DNA of 64,000 nucleotides from NCBI GenBank assembly GCA_018239845.1, contig JAFEGO010000101.1, positions 1-64,000 of the forward strand. Reading direction: 5' to 3'. The notes beneath the pieces were generated by a model. It made no database searches. It had not been told where the DNA came from and saw nothing but the letters and a program-made list of their open reading frames with translations. Shown piece after piece: positions 53,146 to 63,100 of the stretch (position 1 is the first letter of the stretch; every line of letters begins with the position of its first letter). The stretch comes from Verrucomicrobiota bacterium. Its GTDB lineage: Bacteria > Verrucomicrobiota > Verrucomicrobiia > Opitutales > Opitutaceae. A program made the translations under genes and the position numbers.

Positions 53146-54471
53146 TCAGGAAGCCTTCGGCTGGACGGTGGACACCGTAGCCTTGGAGACGAGAAAATCA
53201 ACCGCCTTGTCGAAAATGATGTTCTGCTGCACCGCGCGGAGCTGGTCGCGGTCGCTCGTGAGCGCCTTCACCAGCTTGTCGGGCTTCTGCTGCGTGCGCA
53301 TCGACTCGCGGTAGATGAAGGTGTCGATGTCGCTCTCGGAGACCTGGATCTTCTCGGCGTCGGCGATCTTGGTGAGGATGAGCTGCACCTTCACGCGGCG
53401 GGCGGCGGCCTTCTTGGCGCCCTCGAAGAGCTCCTTCTTGTCCTTCTCGAACTGGTCCTGCGGCACGCCGCGGCGCATGTTTTCCTCGATGAACTGACGG
53501 AGCACGGCCTGCGTCTCGCGCTCGACCAGGGACTCCGGCACGGAGAACTCGACGGAGTCGGCGAGCTTCTCGGTGACCTGGCGGCGCTGCTCGTTGCGGT
53601 TCTGCTGCTCCTTCTGGAGCTTGATGTTGTTGCGCACGCTGGTCTGGAGACCGGCGAGATCATCAGCCTGGTTGGCCTTGAAGAAAGCCTCGTCCATCGC
53701 GGGCAGCACACGCTCGCGGATTTCCTGCACGCTGACGGCGTAGACCGCCGTCTTGCCGGCGAGGGCCGGCACCGCGGCGAAGTCCGCCGGGAAGTTCACG
53801 GTGACGTTCTTCGTGTCGCCGGTCTTGAGGCCGGCGAGTTCCTTGCCGAGGCCCGGGATGACGCCCTCGTTGGCGCCCTCGACCTCTTCCCATGTCTGCG
53901 GGACCTTGCCGTAAATCTGCTTGTCCGGCGCGATCTCAGCGATCGCCTTGCCGTCAACCGTGCCCTCATAGGCGAGCTTCACGTAGTCGCCCTTGGCGGC
54001 GGGACGCTCGGCGACCTTGAACTCCGCACGCTCGGCGCGGATGCTGTCGATGATGCGGGAAACCTCTTCATCGCTCACCTCGACGGCGGCGACCTCGGTC
54101 GCGATGCCGGTGTAGGTCGGAAGGGTAAACTCCGGGTAGGTATCAACCGTGATGGTGACCTCGGCAGCGGCGCCGGCCTTGATCTCGCCTTCCTTGACGT
54201 CGACGACGTTGACGACGTTCAGCTTCTGCTGCTCGAGGGAGTCGCGGTAGGCCTTGGTGACGACCTTCTGCTTGAAATCATCCTCGATCTCCTTCGCGAA
54301 GCGCTTCGCGATCATCGCCGCAGGGGCCTTGCCGGGACGGAAGCCGGGCAGGCGGGCCTGCTTGACCACCTCCGCGACCACGGACTGGTGCACGGCATCG
54401 ACTTCGCCCTGATCGAGGGTGACGACGACATTCTTGCGGGTATCAGAGACGTTATTGATTTGGACGTTCAC
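53146..54471 (-). CDS. tig: Trigger factor
   Basis: Trigger factor is the ribosome-associated chaperone and prolyl isomerase that binds nascent chains. The 441-residue product has the ribosome-binding signature GFRPGKAP (43-50) and a central FKBP-type domain beginning [16 protein letters not shown] long helical C-terminal domain ([34 protein letters not shown]) follows. Length is normal. It heads the tig-clpP-clpX block and is divergent from tsaB, with 123 bp between the chosen starts. Confidence 0.96.
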   Translation of the reverse strand: MNVQINNVSDTRKNVVVTLDQGEVDAVHQSVVAEVVKQARLPGFRPGKAPAAMIAKRFAKEIEDDFKQKVVTKAYRDSLEQQKLNVVNVVDVKEGEIKAGAAAEVTITVDTYPEFTLPTYTGIATEVAAVEVSDEEVSRIIDSIRAERAEFKVAERPAAKGDYVKLAYEGTVDGKAIAEIAPDKQIYGKVPQTWEEVEGANEGVIPGLGKELAGLKTGDTKNVTVNFPADFAAVPALAGKTAVYAVSVQEIRERVLPAMDEAFFKANQADDLAGLQTSVRNNIKLQKEQQNRNEQRRQVTEKLADSVEFSVPESLVERETQAVLRQFIEENMRRGVPQDQFEKDKKELFEGAKKAAARRVKVQLILTKIADAEKIQVSESDIDTFIYRESMRTQQKPDKLVKALTSDRDQLRAVQQNIIFDKAVDFLVSKATVSTVQPKAS

Positions 54472-54594
54472 GGGAGGTTGGCAGACAGGTTTTGATTAGA
54501 AGAATCGAAAACGCTACGCCCCTCCCCCGCCCGGTCAATGCCTGATTCTGTACGCTTGCGCCGCGTGGCCCGGGGACGTTTCGTGCGTGAAACC

Positions 54595-55245
54595 ATGCCG
54601 AGCCTGCGCCAACTCCTCGCCGCCCACGCGCCCCTGCTGCTCATCGACGCAGCCTCCGCGCGCATCCAGGTCGGCTGGCTGGCCAAGGATGAACCCGCGC
54701 GCTGGGCCAACTCCACCGATGAGGCCGGCGTGGGTATCTTCCGCAGCGTCGAGGCCTTGGGCATCGATCCCGGCGCGGCTGGAGCGCTCGTTTTCTGCGA
54801 CGGACCCGGCTCCGTCCTCGGCGTGCGTACCGCCGCCATGGCCCTGCGCGTCTGGCACGAGCTGCGCCCGCGTCCCCTCTTCGCGTATCACAGCCTCGCC
54901 GTGGTCGCCGCCGCGCTCAACCGCCCCGGCACCACCGTGATCGCCGACGCCCGCCGTGATTCGTGGCATGGCGTCGCAGCGACCGTCCCGCCCGGTCCGC
55001 TGCGCCGCATCGCCAGCGCCGACCTCGGCACCGCCGGCGAACTGGTCATGCCGGAGGGTTTCCGCCACTGGACGCCGCTCCCGGCCAACGTGACGCTCAC
55101 GCCCTACTCGCTCGCCGACGTGTTGCCGCGCGTCGCCGACCAGCCCGATCTTTTCCGCGCCACCGACGCGCCCGATGCGTTTCTCCACGAGGAACCGAGC
55201 TACGCCAAGTGGACGCCGCAGCTCCACCGCGCCCCTGCGCCATGA
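54595..55245 (+). CDS. tsaB: tRNA threonylcarbamoyladenosine biosynthesis protein TsaB-like
   Basis: TsaB partners TsaD in making t6A at position 37 of ANN-decoding tRNAs. The 216-residue product has LLLIDAASARIQVGWL as the first ASKHA strand and FCDGPGSVLGVRTAAMALRV, which matches the family signature GPGSFTGxRxG. It then has FAYHSLAVVAAALNRPG and VIADARRDSW. The start is uncertain: ATG at 54595 suits the fold, but ATG at 54538 is also in frame. The stop overlaps the start of alr (ATGA), so the two are coupled. Confidence 0.82.
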   Translation: MPSLRQLLAAHAPLLLIDAASARIQVGWLAKDEPARWANSTDEAGVGIFRSVEALGIDPGAAGALVFCDGPGSVLGVRTAAMALRVWHELRPRPLFAYHSLAVVAAALNRPGTTVIADARRDSWHGVAATVPPGPLRRIASADLGTAGELVMPEGFRHWTPLPANVTLTPYSLADVLPRVADQPDLFRATDAPDAFLHEEPSYAKWTPQLHRAPAP

Positions 55246-56396
55246 GTACCACGCTTACCTCCCGTCTGCCGCTCCGCTGCTGGGCCGAGATAGATCTCGC
55301 CGCGCTCGAGCGCAATCTCCGGCTGATCCGCGCCTCGCTCCCCGCGCACATGCGCTACGTCGCCGTTATCAAGGCCGACGCCTATGGCCACGGCCTGCCC
55401 CAAACCGCCGCGCGCTTGATGCACGCCGGTGCCGACCTCTTCGCCGTCGCCACGCTCGCCGAGGCCGCAGCCATCCGCGAGATCGGTCCCGGCTGGCCCA
55501 TTTTGCTTTTGAGTCCGCTCCTGCCCGAGGAAGACCGCTACCTCGCCGACTACGATCTGGCCGCGACGGTTTCGAGCGCGGAGGAGGTCGCGCGGTTCGA
55601 CGCCGTGGGCCGCGCGGCGGGCCGCCCGATCCCGGTCCACCTGAAGATCGACACCGGTATGGGCCGCCTCGGCGTCTGGCACGAAGAGGCGCCCGCGCTC
55701 TGGGAAAAAATCCGCGCCGCATCGCACGTGCGCCTCGCCGGCGTGTTCACGCACTTCGCGAGCCCCGACGACGATCTCGCGTTCACCGCCGAGCAGCGGA
55801 AGCGTTTCCTCGACGCCCTCGCGCGCTGCCCCGGCCTGCCGCTCGACGATCTCTTCGTGCACGCCGACAACAGCGCGGGCATCGAGACCATGTCCGGGGC
55901 CGGCCTCTTCAACGCCGTGCGGGTGGGCCTGCTGCAGTTCGGCATCTTGCCGCACCCGCACTCGCTGCTCGCGCAGGTGCGCACCGAGCCGGTCTTCAGC
56001 TTCCACACGCGCGTCGGCCTCGTGAAAAAACTCCCGCGCGGCACCACCGTCAGCTACGGCCGCACGCGTACCCTTAATCGTGATACCACCGTCGCGATCC
56101 TCTGCGCCGGCTACGGCGACGGCCTGCCGCGCGCCGCGAGCAACCGCGCCCAGGTCCTGGTGCGCGGCCGGCGCTGCGCCGTGCTCGGCCGCGTGACGAT
56201 GGACCAGACGATCATCGACGTGACGGATGTCCCCGGCGTCGCCGCCGGCGACGCGGTCGTGCTCGTGGGCCGGCAGGAGGGCGCGGAGATTTCCATCACC
56301 GAGTTCAGCGGCTGGGCCGACACGATCCCGTGGGAAACGCTCTGCTCCGTCACGAAGCGCGTCCCCCGCCTCTACCGCACCGCGCTGGGGGTTTAG
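55242..56396 (+). CDS. alr: Alanine racemase
   Basis: It interconverts L- and D-alanine for peptidoglycan. The 384-residue PLP enzyme has the cofactor lysine Lys44 in YVAVIKADAYGHG, HLKIDTGMGRLGV, VRVGLLQFGILP and the second catalytic Tyr in TVSYGRTRTL. The C-terminal beta domain contains CAGYGDGLPR and GRVTMDQTIIDVTD. Length is normal. It overlaps tsaB by four bases. Confidence 0.96.
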   Translation: MSTTLTSRLPLRCWAEIDLAALERNLRLIRASLPAHMRYVAVIKADAYGHGLPQTAARLMHAGADLFAVATLAEAAAIREIGPGWPILLLSPLLPEEDRYLADYDLAATVSSAEEVARFDAVGRAAGRPIPVHLKIDTGMGRLGVWHEEAPALWEKIRAASHVRLAGVFTHFASPDDDLAFTAEQRKRFLDALARCPGLPLDDLFVHADNSAGIETMSGAGLFNAVRVGLLQFGILPHPHSLLAQVRTEPVFSFHTRVGLVKKLPRGTTVSYGRTRTLNRDTTVAILCAGYGDGLPRAASNRAQVLVRGRRCAVLGRVTMDQTIIDVTDVPGVAAGDAVVLVGRQEGAEISITEFSGWADTIPWETLCSVTKRVPRLYRTALGV

Positions 56397-56437
56397 CCCC
56401 GCCCCTCATCATCCTGCGCGTCTCCGCACTCCCCAAA

Positions 56438-56452
56438 GTCCGTAATACGGAC
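56438..56452. promoter_or_regulatory. Palindrome copy downstream of the 56454 gene
   Basis: GTCCGTAATACGGAC is an odd palindrome (7-bp arms, central A). It is the core of the longer palindrome at 56833 and lies between the alr stop and the stop of the convergent small gene. The right flank also matches the other copy (TACGGACATT). Confidence 0.75.
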
Positions 56453-56453
56453 A

Positions 56454-56831
56454 TTATTCCCGGGCACGCTTGCGCTGGTCCAATGGGCTGTTCGTGCGAT
56501 TGAGCCAGAGGAGAAGAAGGAGCGTGCGCTCGGCATCGGGCATGGCAGAAGGTCGGTCAAAAAATTCGGTTATGCGCGAAGGATGGACCGACAGTTCGCG
56601 GGCCAGCAGGGCACGATCACCTCGGCGACGAAGGCGTGCTCGAACGAGGGGAATCAGCGCATTCCAGAGCGGGGTGTCCACACTCGGCCGCAGGGTGGCA
56701 CCACGTTTGGTCCGTGATTTTCCCGGCCGAAAGTTCCGCCGTGCATCGCGCAAGATTTCCTGCGCCGACGACTCCAAAATATCCATCAATTCGAACAGCG
56801 ACGCCAACCGGGGATGCAGGGGTGTATTCAT
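56454..56831 (-). CDS. Small basic protein with putative HTH, possible autoregulator
   Basis: The 125-residue product starts MNTPLHPRLASLFELMDILE. It has a basic middle (RRNFRPGKSRTKRG) and a C-terminal GDRALLARELSVHPSRITEFF that resembles a helix-turn-helix, followed by AERTLLLLLWLNRT. I recognise no named family. An in-frame ATG 18 codons upstream would read through the palindrome at 56833-56857 and is less likely. Copies of that palindrome flank the gene on both sides, one ending right at the chosen start. Binding of the palindrome by this protein is inferred. Confidence 0.65.
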   Translation of the reverse strand: MNTPLHPRLASLFELMDILESSAQEILRDARRNFRPGKSRTKRGATLRPSVDTPLWNALIPLVRARLRRRGDRALLARELSVHPSRITEFFDRPSAMPDAERTLLLLLWLNRTNSPLDQRKRARE

Positions 56832-56832
56832 G

Positions 56833-56857
56833 CCAATGTCCGTAATACGGACATTGG
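56833..56857. promoter_or_regulatory. Perfect 25-bp palindrome at the start of the 56454 gene, putative operator
   Basis: Arms CCAATGTCCGTA and TACGGACATTGG (12 bp each, perfect) surround a central A at 56845. It begins one base upstream of the ATG of the minus-strand gene. An added hairpin TAGCCGT/ACGGCTA follows at 56858-56877. The site could control this gene, the divergent DUF1800 gene, or both. Confidence 0.8.
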
Positions 56858-56960
56858 TAGCCGTCAATAAACGGCTAAAAGGCACCGGTCATATATGCGC
56901 TTCAGAAAATTTTTACCGCCTCCGCTGCAACCCGGCGGGGTGGCCGGCGTCTTTGAGCGC

Positions 56961-58451
56961 ATGGCCACCACGCTCACGCCGACCGAAGCCTGGGAGCCGT
57001 TGCCCGCCTCACGGTGGGACGCCAGCGCCGCCGCCCACCTGCTCCGTCGCACCGGCTGGAGCGCGACCCCCGCCGAGGTCGCACGCGCCACCGCCGACGG
57101 CCTCGCGCCCACGCTCGACCGGCTCTTTCCCGGCACGCCCGCCACGATCGCCAAGCCTGACTCCGTCACGCGCCTGCGCGAGTATGCGCCGGAGTATGTA
57201 AAGCAGCTCGCCGCCGCCAACCCCGTCGAAAAGCGGCAGCTGCAGAAGGAGGCGCGCGAGCGCTCCCAGCAGGCGTTGCAGGACACCGGCCTGCGCTGGC
57301 TCGATTTTGCCGCGCAACCCGCCACCGCCGCCCAGGCCAAGTGGGTGCTGTTTCTCAGCGACGTCTATGTCGTGTCCGCCGAGAAGGTGAAAAACGCCGC
57401 GCTCATCTGGTCGCACTTCGACCGGATCGCCCTCCACTCGCTCGGGCCCGCGCCGGAGCTGACGAAGGCCATCTCGCGCTCGCCCGCCATGATTGAGTAC
57501 CTTGATCTCAACCAAAACCGCCGCGAAGCCCCCAACGAGAATTTCGCGCGCGAGCTCTTCGAGCTGTTTCTCCTCGGCGAGGGCCATTACACCGAGCGCG
57601 ACATCAAGGAGTCCGCCCGCGCCTTCACCGGCTACCGCCAGCGCTTCGGCGAATTTTTCTACGCCGCCCGCCAGCATGACTACGGCGAGAAGACTATCTT
57701 CGGCCGGACCGGCCATTTCACCGGCGACGACGTGATCGCCCTCGCCTACCGCCAGCCCGCCGCCGGCACTTTCCTCCCGCACGAGCTGGCGAAGTTCTAC
57801 CTCACCGACGAGCCGCTGCCCGCCGCGCAGCTCGAGGCCCTCGGCGCTTGGTGGAGCGCGCACGACTACAATCTGCGCGCGCTCGCGCAGCGGTTTTTCG
57901 CGAGCCAGCTTTTCTTCGACCAGGAGTACCGCGCCAATTTCATCAAGAGCCCCGTGCAGCTCTACCTCGGGCTCGTGCAGGACCTCAACCTCGACGTCAC
58001 CCCCGTGCCGCGCCTCGTGCTGAATCCCCTCCGCCAGATGGGCCAGGCGCTCTACAATCCGCCCAATGTCCGCGGCTGGGTCGGCGGCCGCAACTGGATC
58101 AACTCCGCCACCCTCGCCGCGCGCCGCCGCCTCGTGGGCGCGCTCTTCAACCCGCTCAACGAGGACAAGCTCAACGCCGACGAGATCGCCGCGCTCAACG
58201 CCGCGCGCGCCCGCGGCGAAACGAAGTTCTCGGTCGACAACGCGGTGTTCGCCGACCTCGCGAAACTCGACCCCGCCGCGGCGGCGGACCGTCTGCTCGG
58301 TAATTTTCTCGCCGCCCCGGTGTCGTCTGCGTTTCGTGACACGGTGCGCCAGTTCCTCACCTCCGGAGCCCACGACGATGCCTCGCGCCTGCGCCAGCTG
58401 CGCCGCACCGCCACCGTGCTGATGGAGTCCTCCGAATATCAACTTTGCTGA
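56961..58451 (+). CDS. DUF1800 family protein
   Basis: The 496-residue product has the DUF1800 signs: AAHLLRRTGWSATPAEV near the N-terminus, NENFARELFELFLLGEGHYTERDIKESARAFTGYR and FHEL-type PHELAKFYLTDEPLP (quoted in parts: ARELFELFLLGEGHYT and FLPHELAKFYL), then NPPNVRGWVGG. These proteins always travel with DUF1501 proteins, as here; their function is not established. An in-frame ATG at 56895 gives 22 more residues. The start MATTLTP was chosen for lack of conserved sequence before it. Confidence 0.88.
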   Translation: MATTLTPTEAWEPLPASRWDASAAAHLLRRTGWSATPAEVARATADGLAPTLDRLFPGTPATIAKPDSVTRLREYAPEYVKQLAAANPVEKRQLQKEARERSQQALQDTGLRWLDFAAQPATAAQAKWVLFLSDVYVVSAEKVKNAALIWSHFDRIALHSLGPAPELTKAISRSPAMIEYLDLNQNRREAPNENFARELFELFLLGEGHYTERDIKESARAFTGYRQRFGEFFYAARQHDYGEKTIFGRTGHFTGDDVIALAYRQPAAGTFLPHELAKFYLTDEPLPAAQLEALGAWWSAHDYNLRALAQRFFASQLFFDQEYRANFIKSPVQLYLGLVQDLNLDVTPVPRLVLNPLRQMGQALYNPPNVRGWVGGRNWINSATLAARRRLVGALFNPLNEDKLNADEIAALNAARARGETKFSVDNAVFADLAKLDPAAAADRLLGNFLAAPVSSAFRDTVRQFLTSGAHDDASRLRQLRRTATVLMESSEYQLC

Positions 58452-58459
58452 TCCCCGCC

Positions 58460-59713
58460 ATGGCCTCGTCTTCCTCCAAACCTTTCCTGCCCAGCACGCG
58501 CCGCGAATTCCTCCGCACCGCCGGCCGCGGCATCGGCCTCCTCGCCTTCGCGCAGTACGCCCCGTCGTTTCTCACCGCCTCCACCCTCGCCGGCGCGCCG
58601 GCCCCGGAGAAGGACCGCCCGATCCTCGTCCTTGTCCAGCTCGCCGGCGGTAATGACGGTCTCAATACGCTTATCCCCTTCGAGGATGCGCACTACTACC
58701 GGCTGCGGCCCACCCTCGGGATCGCCAAGGACCGCGTGCTCCGGGTCGGCGACACCCTCGGCCTGCATCCCGCCTGCGCCCCGCTCCACTCGCTGTTTCA
58801 TGATGGGAAGCTCTCCATCGTCCAGAACGTCGGCTATCCCAACCCCAACCGCAGCCACTTCCGCTCGACCGAGATCTGGGAGACGGCCAGCCCGAGCGAC
58901 GAATTCCTGACGACGGGCTGGGTCGGCCGCTACCTCGACAACGCCTGCGCGGGCCAGCCCGCCACCTCCGACCCGCTCGCGCTCCACATCAGCGACAGCC
59001 TGCCGCAGTCCTTCGTCGGCGGCGAGGAGCACGCCACCTTCGGCCTCTCCCCGGGCCTGCGCAATTTCCGCGAAAACGAGGAGAACCGCCGCCTGCTCTC
59101 CGCCCTGGCCCACGAGCCCGGCGATGCGCCCGGCGGCAATGACACCTTCCTGCGCCACACCCTGATGGACGCCCTCGTCAACGAGCAGCGCGTGTCGGCC
59201 ATCCTCGCGAAGGACCGCCCGGAAGTTACGTATCCGACTAACAACTTCGCCTCATCCCTCGCCAGCGTGGCGGCCCTCGTTGCCGCCGGCCTGCCCACGC
59301 GCGTGTACTTCGTCTCCCTTACCGGCTTCGACACCCACAGCAACCAGGCCAACCAGCACGCCAACCTCCTCACCACGCTTTCCGAGGGCCTCGCCGCCTT
59401 CCAGAAGGATCTCGAGGCCCGCAAGCTCGACGGCCAGGTGCTGACAATGACGTTCTCCGAATTCGGGCGCCGGCCCAATGAAAACGAGAGCCGCGGCACC
59501 GACCACGGCACCGCCGCCCCGCTCTTCGTGCTGGGCAGCAAGACCAAGGGCGGCCTGCACGGCACCGCGCCCTCGCTCGACCTCGCCGCCAACCAGGACA
59601 TGCGCTTCTCCACCGATTTCCGCGCAGTGTACGCCACCGCGCTCGACCGCTGGCTCGGCAGCCCGTCGGAAAAAATCCTCGGCGCGCCCTTCGCTCCGCT
59701 CGGCTTCGTCTGA
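58460..59713 (+). CDS. DUF1501 family exported protein (Tat signal)
   Basis: The 417-residue product begins with a twin-arginine signal (STRREFLRTAGRG, then a hydrophobic stretch to about residue 40), so it is exported folded. The mature part has VLVQLAGGNDGLNTLIPFED, SRSHF-like NPNRSHFRSTEIWETA, VYFVSLTGFDTHSNQANQHA and TFSEFGRRPNENESRGTDHG. This is the DUF1501 pattern, related to the alkaline phosphatase/sulfatase-like fold. It starts 8 bases after the DUF1800 stop, so the pair is one operon. Role unknown; polysaccharide degradation has been suggested for such pairs in related phyla. Confidence 0.9.
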   Translation: MASSSSKPFLPSTRREFLRTAGRGIGLLAFAQYAPSFLTASTLAGAPAPEKDRPILVLVQLAGGNDGLNTLIPFEDAHYYRLRPTLGIAKDRVLRVGDTLGLHPACAPLHSLFHDGKLSIVQNVGYPNPNRSHFRSTEIWETASPSDEFLTTGWVGRYLDNACAGQPATSDPLALHISDSLPQSFVGGEEHATFGLSPGLRNFRENEENRRLLSALAHEPGDAPGGNDTFLRHTLMDALVNEQRVSAILAKDRPEVTYPTNNFASSLASVAALVAAGLPTRVYFVSLTGFDTHSNQANQHANLLTTLSEGLAAFQKDLEARKLDGQVLTMTFSEFGRRPNENESRGTDHGTAAPLFVLGSKTKGGLHGTAPSLDLAANQDMRFSTDFRAVYATALDRWLGSPSEKILGAPFAPLGFV

Positions 59714-60187
59714 GGCGCAGGCGCAGCGCCGGCCTAGATCGTATTGTATTTATAAATACATATGGCTCGCCCCGCCCGGTTGACTACCGGCGCCGGGCGG
59801 CCAAGGCCGAAACGGCGCGATTTTCCCGCCCATGGTCAGCGGTTCGTCGCCAAAATCGGGCGCCCAACCGTATTTTACGTCTAGGGTGTGCTTAGCCGGT
59901 CAACCCCGGGCTCGCCGGAGGTGTACCGAGCCGAATCGCTCGCTCAGCATCTGTGGTATGATTGCTTATCTCACTTTTTAATAAAGGTTTATAAGTTAAT
60001 CTTCGGCTCCGACGCCTCCAATCTAACCATCGGTCAGCTTTCGGTTCAGCGACCCCGGTATTTCACCCCATGTTTTAAGGCTCAGTGTAACACCTGAATA
60101 CGTTAATGCATATCATTGTATAATGGGTATATCACCCTATTCCCGTTGACTATAAGGCGGGTAAAAGATGAAGTAATCACACTGCGT
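59714..60187 (+). other. AT-richer intergenic region before the giant repeat protein
   Basis: No gene is seen. It contains the perfect palindrome TGTATTTATAAATACA (59745-59760), a GC-rich hairpin CCGCCCGG/CCGGGCGG (59772-59800) that could end the DUF1501 transcript, and a TATAAT at 60119-60124 as a possible -10 for the next gene. No good -35 is seen at 17 bases. Confidence 0.6.
59745..59760. promoter_or_regulatory. Perfect 16-bp AT palindrome
   Basis: TGTATTTATAAATACA is fully self-complementary (8-bp arms, no loop). It looks more like a regulator-binding site than a terminator. It lies 31 bp after the DUF1501 stop and 428 bp before the next gene. Confidence 0.55.
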
Positions 60188-63100
60188 ATGCATCTGCGCC
60201 GCCCTACTCCCCCGACCAATGTCTCGCCGCGCCGCAGCGATGGTCTTGCCCTGCGGATTTTGCGCGCGCCGTTCGCGTTGTTCCTGGGTCTCGCCAGCAC
60301 TTTCTCCGCCTCCGCCGCCACGCGCAGTTGGCTCGCCGCTCCCACGACCCCGACGGTCTTCTCCAATACCGGTAACTGGAACGGTGGCACCGCCCCGGCC
60401 AGTAGCATCACCACCGACATCGCGCAGTTCGGCAACACCTCGGCCGCGGGCTCGAATGTCAATTTCAACAGCGCCTACAGCCTGAACGGCCTGACGTTCA
60501 ACGCCTCGTCCGTCGCCTACAACCTTTACTCCAACACCAGCTCCACGCTCACCATTGGTGCCAACGGTATCGTATCGAGCTCGGCCAATGCCACGGTCTT
60601 CGCCTCCAACCTCACGCTCACGCTCGGCGCGGCCGCGCCCCTGACCGTGTCGTCCACGGGCAACCTCACGGTCAACGGCACGGTCAACACCGGCGGCTTC
60701 GTCGCCACGCTCAATGGCAACGGAGCGGGCACCGGCACCCTCGCCGGCACGGTCGCCGGTACCGGCAACATCACCAAGTCCGGTACCGGCACCTGGGTGC
60801 TCTCCGGCAACAATACTTACACCGGCCTGACCCAGATCCAAGGCGGCGTACTGAGCGTCAACACCCTCGCCAATGCCGGGGTCAACTCCGCCCTCGGCGC
60901 CGCCACCGGCACCAACGCCACGATCAAAATCGGCAGCACCACCACCGCAGCCACCCTCCGCTATACCGGCAGCGGCTCCACCACCAACCGTGCCATCGAC
61001 CTCTCCGGCACCACCGGCGGTGCCACGCTCGATGCATCAGGCAGCGGCGCGATCACCTTCTCTAATACGTCAGTCACGGCCACGGGGGCGGGGAGCAAAA
61101 CGCTCACCCTCACCGGCTCCAACACCGGCAACAACACCCTTTCCGGCGTCATTGTTAACAACAGCGGCACCAACCTCACTTCGCTGATCAAGTCCGGCAA
61201 CGGCACCTGGGTCCTCGGCGGCAACTCCACGTACACTGGCACCACCCAGATCCAAGGCGGCACCCTGATCGTCAGCAACCTAGCCAACGGCGGTACCAAT
61301 TCCAACCTCGGCGCCGCCACCGGCACCAACGGCACCATCAAGATCGGCAGCACCACCACCGGCGCAACCCTCCAGTACACCGGCAGCGGCGGCACCACCA
61401 ACCGCGCCATCGACCTCGCCGGCACCACCGGCGGCGCCACGCTAGATGCCTCCGGCTCGGGCAACATCACCTTCTCCAACACGGCGCTCACCGCTTCCGG
61501 TGCCGGCATCAAGACCCTTACCCTTACCGGCAACAACACCGGTAACAACACCCTCACCGGCGCCATCGTAAACAACAGCGGCACCAACTACACCAACGTG
61601 TACAAGGACGGCGTTGGAACTTGGATTCTCGGCGGCAACAGCACCTACACCGGCAACACCACGGTCAACGCCGGTACCCTCGTTGTCACCGCCAACAACA
61701 ACCTCGGCACCGCTGGCAACGGCACCACGGTCAATTCCGGCGGCACCCTCGGCCTGCAAGGTGGCATCACCTATTCCACCGCCGAGACCGTTTCCGTCGT
61801 CGGCACCGGCGCCTCGGGCCGCAACGGCGCCATCGACAACCTGTCCGGCACCAATTCCTTCGCCGGCGTCATCACGCCGACCGGCAACGCCACCATCGCC
61901 GTCACCTCCGGCAACCTCACCCTCTCCGGCGGAGTCAGCCTCGGTGCTTCCGTGGCGTCCGCCTCGACCGTCACGTTCAACCCCGCCGCCGGCACTTCCC
62001 TCACCGTCAGCGGCAAGGTCACCGACGCCCTCTCCTCCGTTGACCTCATCGTCGCGCACACCGGCAACGGCAACGTCATCCTCTCCAACACCACCAACGA
62101 TTACTACGGCAACACCATCCTCGGTTCCGCCGGCGGTAACACCACCGGCACCCTGACCCTTGGCGGCACCGGCGCGCTCTCGCCCAATACCACCCTCAAC
62201 CTCTATTCCGGCACGCTCGATCTCAACGGCAACAACCAGACCACCGCCGACAACATCTACATGGGCGGCGGCGGCGCGGGCTCGACCGCCGCGATCACCA
62301 CCGGGGCCGGCACCCTCACGCTCGGCAACAATACCAGCATCAACTACGACTCCACCAACGATCCCAACGGCGCCACCATCGCCGGCAAGCTCGCCCTCGG
62401 CACCACCGCCCACACCTTCACCGTCGCCGACTCCGCCAATGCCACCAGCGATCTTGCCATCAGCGCCGTCATCTCCGGCAGCGGCAATATCGTCAAGAGT
62501 GGCACCGGCACCCTGGCCCTGAGCGGCAACAACACCTACACCGGCCAGACTCAGATCCAGTCCGGCACCCTCAGCGTCAACACCCTGGCCAACGGCGGCA
62601 CCAACTCCGCCCTCGGCGCGGCCACCGGCGCCAACGGCACCATCAAGCTCGGCAGCACCACCACCACCGGCACGCTCCAGTACACCGGCGCCGCCACCAC
62701 CACCAACCGCGCCATCGACCTCGCCGGCACCACCGGCGGCGCCACCCTCGACGCTTCCGGCTCCGGCAATATCACGTTCTCCAATACGTCGGTCACCGCC
62801 TCCGGCGTCGGGGCCAAGACCCTCACCCTCACCGGCAACAACACCGGGTCCAACACCCTCTCCGGCAACATCGTCAACAGCTCCAGCGGCGCCACTTCCC
62901 TCGTGAAGTCCGGCAACGGCACCTGGGTGCTCGGCGGCGCCGCCTCGTCCTACACGGGCCAGACTCAGATCCAGGCCGGCACCCTCAGTGTCAGCACGCT
63001 CGCCAACGGCGGCACCAACTCCAACCTCGGCGCCGCCACCGGCGCCAATGGCACCATCAAGCTCGGCAACAGCACCACCACCGGCACCCTCCAGTACACC

